DNA from: Hymenobacter duratus
GTDB lineage: Bacteria > Bacteroidota > Bacteroidia > Cytophagales > Hymenobacteraceae
Direction: 5' to 3'
DNA: 64,000 nucleotides
Assembly: GCF_014698995.1 (NCBI RefSeq)
Contig: NZ_JACWZZ010000001.1
Span: 826,501 to 890,500, forward strand
Position 1 is the first letter of the stretch. Every line of letters starts with the position of its first letter. Both the position numbers and the translations under genes were made by a program. This document shows positions 59,941 through 64,000 of the stretch, one piece after another. Under the pieces are notes generated by a model. It did no database searches and was not told where the DNA came from. It saw nothing but the letters and a program-made list of their open reading frames with translations.

Positions 59941-60284
59941 GCTGTGGAGTTGAGTGATATGTTTGCCGGATGGCGGTGAATATGCTGCTGAGACGTTGTT
60001 ATACGTGCATAGATAAAAACCGATATTCAGTAACGATAGTTCAGTAACCCATAAGGCCCGCCAACCGCTGGGGTTGCCGGGAATAGAATAGGATAAAAAC
60101 GACGGGTAGCTGGATACGCCGGGAGGCCTGCTTACTGGCAGACCGCGCCCGGCCGAAAGCCAAAGATAAGCAGGACGCCGCAGCTTCGGGCATACCTATT
60201 TTTCGGCCGCCCTGCTGCCCGGTATGTCGCCGTGTGGTAACAGCGCATAAAGTAGCCTTTTGCCCGCCAAACTAGCTGCCCGAA
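59941..60284. other. Intergenic stretch of about 340 bases
   Basis: No gene or clear repeat seen. It contains the presumed promoter and possibly a long leader of the cold-shock gene (minus strand), as is common for csp genes; I could not identify a -7 box with confidence. Confidence 0.35.
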
Positions 60285-60905
60285 CTATTCCGGCTCGGTG
60301 GCAGTGAAAGTGGCCGCCAGGCTGTCTGGGGGCAGCAGCTCTGGTACTTCGCGCACTTCGCCGGGCTGCAGTCCGCCCAGCCGGATGTGCCCGATGCGCA
60401 CCCGCACCAGCCGCAGCGTGGGAAAGCCGGCAGCGGCCGTCATTTTGCGCACCTGCCGGTATTTGCCCTCCGTCACGGTAATGCTCACCCAACTGGTGGG
60501 GCCGTGCCGGTCGTCGCGGATTTTGCGGGGGCGGGGCGGCAGGTCGGGCGGGGCGGGTAGGCGGAAGGCGGCGCAGGGCAGCGTGCGGTAGCGGCCTTCG
60601 GGCACGCCTATTTCCACGCCCTGCTGCAGCAGCGCCACGGCTTCGTCGGTGATGAGGCCATCTACCTGCGCGTAGTATTCTTTCTCCACGTCTTTGCGGC
60701 GCACCCGCTCACTCACGCGGCCATCGGTGGTGAGCAGTAGCAGTCCTTCACTGTGCTCATCGAGCCGGCCCACGGACATGGTGCCTTCGGGAAAGTCGTG
60801 CAGCACCCCCAGAAACTTCTTCTTGCGGGCCTCGCGGGCATCTTCGCTGACGAACTGACTGAGGTAGCCGAAGGGTTTGAAGAGCAGAAAGTGACGGTGG
60901 GGCAT
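60285..60905 (-). CDS. RsuA/RluE-family pseudouridine synthase
   Basis: A 206-residue enzyme from the ATG at 60905; it converts uridine to pseudouridine in rRNA. The short form without an S4 domain resembles RluE (23S rRNA U2457). Motifs: 'FLLFKPFGYLSQF' (motif I, KP), 'MSVGRLDEHSEGLLLLTTDG' with catalytic Asp in 'GRLDE', 'KEYYAQVDGLI' and 'VTEGKYRQVRKMTAAAGF' (motif III, RxVRRM). The target position is inferred from family resemblance. Confidence 0.9.
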   Translation of the reverse strand: MPHRHFLLFKPFGYLSQFVSEDAREARKKKFLGVLHDFPEGTMSVGRLDEHSEGLLLLTTDGRVSERVRRKDVEKEYYAQVDGLITDEAVALLQQGVEIGVPEGRYRTLPCAAFRLPAPPDLPPRPRKIRDDRHGPTSWVSITVTEGKYRQVRKMTAAAGFPTLRLVRVRIGHIRLGGLQPGEVREVPELLPPDSLAATFTATEPE

Positions 60906-61139
60906 TCGGAAGGAAAAGGAGTAATGGGCCGGCCGCGGCAGGGCCAGCGGATGCAAAGCTACAACAGCGCCTGCCGTACGGCGCAGCTGGCAACGATGCC
61001 GGCATCGATTGCGCAAAGAAATATCCCTGCGCATGCGGCCCGCGCCCGGCTCCGGGGTTAGTATCAGACTGCCGAAGGCCACAACTACTATTCGTGCCTA
61101 CTGCCATTGACCCGCGCTGCCGCTCCCACACCCTACCGT

Positions 61140-62630
61140 ATGTACCGGAAATTCCGCCTCTCTCAATTCCCCCGTATTCTTTCCATCGGCGGCCTTGGTG
61201 CGCTGGCAGTGTTGGCCACGGCCACCACGCCGACAGCGGCACAGCAGTTGGCGTTTCCGGGGGCCGAAGGGGCCGGCCGGTTCACGAGTGGCGGCCGGGG
61301 CACGGCGGCGGTGCCCACCACGGTGTTCGAAGTCACTAACCTGAACGACGACAACCAGCCCGGCAGCCTGCGCTACGCCCTGACCAAGGCCGCGCCGGCC
61401 CGCACGGTGGTATTTCGGGTATCAGGCACTATTCATTTGCAGTCGCCGCTCACCATCAGCAAGCCTAACACCACCCTGGCGGGTCAGACCGCGCCCGGCG
61501 ACGGTATCTGCCTGGCCGACTACCCGGTGAGCGTGAAGGCCAACAACGTCATCATCCGGTTCGTGCGCTTCCGGATGGGCGACAAAAACCAGAACAAAGG
61601 CCAGGTAGATGGCGGGGGCGGCGACGACGCTTTCGGGGGCGTGCGCAACAGCCGGCTCGTCATCGACCACTGCACCATGAGCTGGAGCACCGACGAGGTG
61701 CTGTCGGTGTATGAAGGCGACAGTACCACGCTGCAGTGGAACCTGCTGAGTGAGCCGCTGAACTACTCCTACCACTTCGAAACCGGCGACAAGGATTTTG
61801 AGCGGCACGGCTACGGCGGCATCTGGGGCGGGCAGCACGCCACCATGCACCACAACCTGTTTGCGCACTGCAACAGCCGTACGCCCCGCTTCAACGGCAG
61901 CCGCTACACGCACCCGGCCGGCTTCGAAAACGTGGATTTCCGCAACAACGTCATCTACAACTGGGGCGAAAACAACGTGTATGCCGGCGAGGGCGGCAAC
62001 TACAACCTCGTGGGCAACTACTACAAGCACGGCCCCAGCACCAAGGAAAGCGTGAAGGCGCGCGTCGTGAATCCCTACAAGCTGGATAAGGGCAAAAACC
62101 CGCTGCCCTACGGCAAGTTCTACCTCAGCGGCAACTACGTGGACGCCAGCGCCGACGTGACCCGCCACAACTGGCGCGGCGTGACCATGAATGGCGGAAC
62201 CGCCGCCGATACCGTGCTGTCGAAGGTAAACCAGCCGTTTGACCTGGGCCCGGTAGCTACGCAAAGTGCCCCGGATGCCTACGCCGCCGTGCTGCAGAGC
62301 GTGGGCGCTAGCTTGCCCCGCCGCGACACCCTCGACCAGCGCATTATCCGGGACGTGACGCAGCGCCGGGGCCGCCTGATTGATGTGCAGGGCGGCTATC
62401 CGCACGGCACACCCTACAGCGTGTCGCAGAAAGCCTGGCCGGAGCTGAAATCTGCCCTGGCCCCCACCGACACCGACCACGACGGCATGCCCGACGCCTG
62501 GGAAAAAAGCCACGGCCTTAATTCCCAGGATGCTGCTGACCGCGCCAAAACTGGCCCTGACGGCTATACTATGCTGGAAGTGTACCTGAACAGCTTGGCG
62601 ATACTGCCTACGGCGCCCAAAGGAAAGTAA
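61140..62630 (+). CDS. Secreted pectate lyase-like polysaccharide lyase (PL1)
   Basis: A 496-residue exported protein from the ATG at 61140; signal ends 'PTAAQ'. The right-handed beta-helix lyase domain includes 'FPGAEGAGRFTSGGRG', 'VFEVTNLNDDNQPGSLRYAL', 'NVIIRFVRFRMGDKNQNKG', 'NSRLVIDHCTMSWSTDEVLS' and 'GYGGIWGGQHATMHHNLFAH', the PL1/pectate lyase C pattern with 'WSxDE' calcium-side residues. The C-terminal 'DTDHDGMPDAWEKSHGLN' is a thrombospondin-3/EF-like calcium repeat. It likely cleaves pectin or related uronic-acid polymers outside the cell. Confidence 0.9.
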   Translation: MYRKFRLSQFPRILSIGGLGALAVLATATTPTAAQQLAFPGAEGAGRFTSGGRGTAAVPTTVFEVTNLNDDNQPGSLRYALTKAAPARTVVFRVSGTIHLQSPLTISKPNTTLAGQTAPGDGICLADYPVSVKANNVIIRFVRFRMGDKNQNKGQVDGGGGDDAFGGVRNSRLVIDHCTMSWSTDEVLSVYEGDSTTLQWNLLSEPLNYSYHFETGDKDFERHGYGGIWGGQHATMHHNLFAHCNSRTPRFNGSRYTHPAGFENVDFRNNVIYNWGENNVYAGEGGNYNLVGNYYKHGPSTKESVKARVVNPYKLDKGKNPLPYGKFYLSGNYVDASADVTRHNWRGVTMNGGTAADTVLSKVNQPFDLGPVATQSAPDAYAAVLQSVGASLPRRDTLDQRIIRDVTQRRGRLIDVQGGYPHGTPYSVSQKAWPELKSALAPTDTDHDGMPDAWEKSHGLNSQDAADRAKTGPDGYTMLEVYLNSLAILPTAPKGK

Positions 62631-62649
62631 GAGCGGGTAGACCCGCGGC

Positions 62650-64000
62650 TTATTCCCGCGTGAACAGGTATTTGCTGCCGCCCTGGTTCAGGGTGAAGGT
62701 ATGCGTGGCGGCATCAAAGTCCATGACGATGCCGGCTGTGTCAAACACAAACTGGGTTTTGGAGCGCGCCGTGAGCGGAAACGCACCCTGGCCTGTTGCC
62801 TGCGCCATGAGCGTGGCTCCGGAGGCCGTAACGCTGATTTTTAGCGGCATCTGCTGGCTGGCGTAGTTGCCGGTGAACTGGCTGATTTCCTGGGCTGTAA
62901 GGGAAACGGTAGGTAGCACCGTAGAATCGGGCAGGCGGTAGGTGCGGCCGAAGTAACTGGATAAAGCGCCAATAGCAAGGTCGTTGCCCGAGAAGCCGCT
63001 GGAGCCGTTCGTGCACAAGGCCAGCGTGAGCTTTTCGGCAGGGAAGTAACTGAGCGAAGACCGGAAATTGTCGATGGCACCGCCGTGGCCTATGCTTTTG
63101 CGCTCGTAGAACGGAATCGTCATCAGGCCTGCGCCATACTTGTCCTGCATAGTCTGCATCTGCTGCAGGGTGGCAGGCTTCAGCAGCTTGCCCGCATACA
63201 GACCCTCGATGAAGCGCGCCAGATCCGCGGGCGTCGAGACGATGGAGCCCGCGCCGCCGGGAATGCTCATGTCGGTTTCCGGCTCGGGCTGCCAGGCGGT
63301 GCCGCTCCATTTGAACGAGGCCGCCTCGTGCTTTTTGCCGTCGATGCGGCCGCCGTAGTAGGTATCCTTCAATTTCAACTTGCCGGTGATGCGCTTCTGT
63401 AGGGCTTTCGCGTAGGGCTGTTTCGTGACCTTCTCCACGAGGTAGCCCAGCAGCACGTAGTTGGTGTTGCTGTACTCAAACTTCGCGCCCGGCTCGAAAT
63501 CCACGGCTGGCTTGGCCATGATTGCCAGCAGCTCAGCCTGGATTTTGGGCTGAGTCATGTACTGCTCGTAGGCCGGGTCGTCGGTGAAGTTGTGCAGGCC
63601 GCTGCGGTGGTGCAGCAGTTGGTTCACGGTAATTTTGGAGGCGTTTGGCATCATCGGAAACCAGGTGGCAATGGGTGCGTCCAGCTTGAGCTTGCCTTCT
63701 TCCACCAGCTGCATCACCATGGTGGCCGTAAACGTTTTCGTGATGCTGCCGATGCGGTAGCGCGTGGCCGGCGTGGCAGATACGCCCGGCTGCTCCAGCC
63801 CAATGGCGCGGCTATACACCACCTGCCCGTTCTGCGACAGTACCAGGCTGCCCATCAGCTTGTTGTTAGCTTCGAGGGCCGTAAAGAGGCTATCGAGCTT
63901 GGCTTTGTTGAAGGGAGCGGCGGCGGCGTTTTGGGCAGGTGCCAGCGCTGGCGTTTGGGTGGCGGTTTGGGCCAAAGACGTGCCGGCCAGCAGCACAGGC
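62650..64000 (-). CDS. Serine hydrolase (beta-lactamase family), 5' end outside window
   Basis: About 450 residues visible; the frame is open to the right edge, where a signal peptide ('LLAGTSLAQ') is under way, so the start lies outside. The class C-like serine hydrolase core has the nucleophile motif 'RIGSITKTFTATM' (SxxK), 'YSNTNYVLLGYLVE' (YxN) and 'SIGHGGAIDNFRS' (HxG). The C-terminal 100 residues form a separate beta domain ('LTAQEISQFTGNYAS', 'SVTASGATLMAQATG') as in many Bacteroidota members. Function may be peptidase, esterase or D-aminopeptidase. Confidence 0.9.
   Translation of the reverse strand, partial: PVLLAGTSLAQTATQTPALAPAQNAAAAPFNKAKLDSLFTALEANNKLMGSLVLSQNGQVVYSRAIGLEQPGVSATPATRYRIGSITKTFTATMVMQLVEEGKLKLDAPIATWFPMMPNASKITVNQLLHHRSGLHNFTDDPAYEQYMTQPKIQAELLAIMAKPAVDFEPGAKFEYSNTNYVLLGYLVEKVTKQPYAKALQKRITGKLKLKDTYYGGRIDGKKHEAASFKWSGTAWQPEPETDMSIPGGAGSIVSTPADLARFIEGLYAGKLLKPATLQQMQTMQDKYGAGLMTIPFYERKSIGHGGAIDNFRSSLSYFPAEKLTLALCTNGSSGFSGNDLAIGALSSYFGRTYRLPDSTVLPTVSLTAQEISQFTGNYASQQMPLKISVTASGATLMAQATGQGAFPLTARSKTQFVFDTAGIVMDFDAATHTFTLNQGGSKYLFTRE

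Overview
The window looks like a piece of chromosome from a GC-rich member of the Bacteroidota, most probably Hymenobacter or a close relative (Cytophagales). This is inferred from several things: a SusC-type TonB receptor, many small secreted proteins and lipoproteins, TAnnTTTG-type -7 promoter boxes, a YtxJ-type bacillithiol protein, a fused alpha/beta 2-oxoacid dehydrogenase E1, a DUF1206 protein and several families of intergenic inverted repeats. Genus assignment is from recall of protein families and was not checked by a search.

Region 1 (1-8830) is an accessory island ending at a tRNA-Asn gene. A tyrosine recombinase (7294-8655, minus) sits beside the 3' end of the tRNA (8830-8903, minus), the usual layout of an element integrated at a tRNA. 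The far-left genes are a phage-like replication module: a partial unknown gene, a replisome-organiser-like protein and a DnaB-type helicase cut off just after its Walker A motif. The cut helicase is joined tail to tail to a thermonuclease gene near 2150-2165. Then come an alpha/beta hydrolase, a PAS-LuxR regulator, a decayed stretch (about 4906-5289) and an AT-rich group of four small secreted proteins of unknown function (5324-7240).

Region 2 (9000-25500) holds core genes with envelope genes between them: a Rieske-fold lipoprotein lacking most cluster ligands, pheS, a cluster of small secreted proteins of which three share the motif [ST]TDYxGRPL (10968-13084), an M16 peptidase, a PMT-like glycosyltransferase, a SusC-like receptor, the fused 2-oxoacid dehydrogenase E1, ytxJ, an OsmC protein and lipA. 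Region 3 (25500-41400) has lipoproteins, gcvP, a saccharopine/alanine dehydrogenase-like enzyme, DUF1206, DprA-like and CsbD proteins, a NERD-coiled coil-TM-WG-repeat protein, a 3D-domain protein and a royal-jelly-family lipoprotein.

Region 4 (41600-54400) carries the 2-oxoglutarate dehydrogenase complex: sucA and odhB together, with lpdA about 6.7 kb downstream. Between them lie a truncated haemoglobin, a large secreted glycoside hydrolase, an EamA transporter and an M1 peptidase. LipA (lipoylation), gcvP and lpdA link the lipoate-dependent complexes in the window.

Region 5 (54460-64000) begins with an AT-rich gene encoding an unknown N-terminal region joined to a diverged diadenylate-cyclase (DAC) domain, next to a gene remnant and a cluster of short palindromes. 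It is followed by an unknown protein, an S41 peptidase, a beta-barrel protein, a cold-shock protein, an RsuA/RluE-type pseudouridine synthase, a pectate lyase and a serine hydrolase running off the right edge. The best candidates for something undescribed are the DAC-domain protein, the [ST]TDYxGRPL protein family and the AT-rich secreted-protein cargo beside the integrase.
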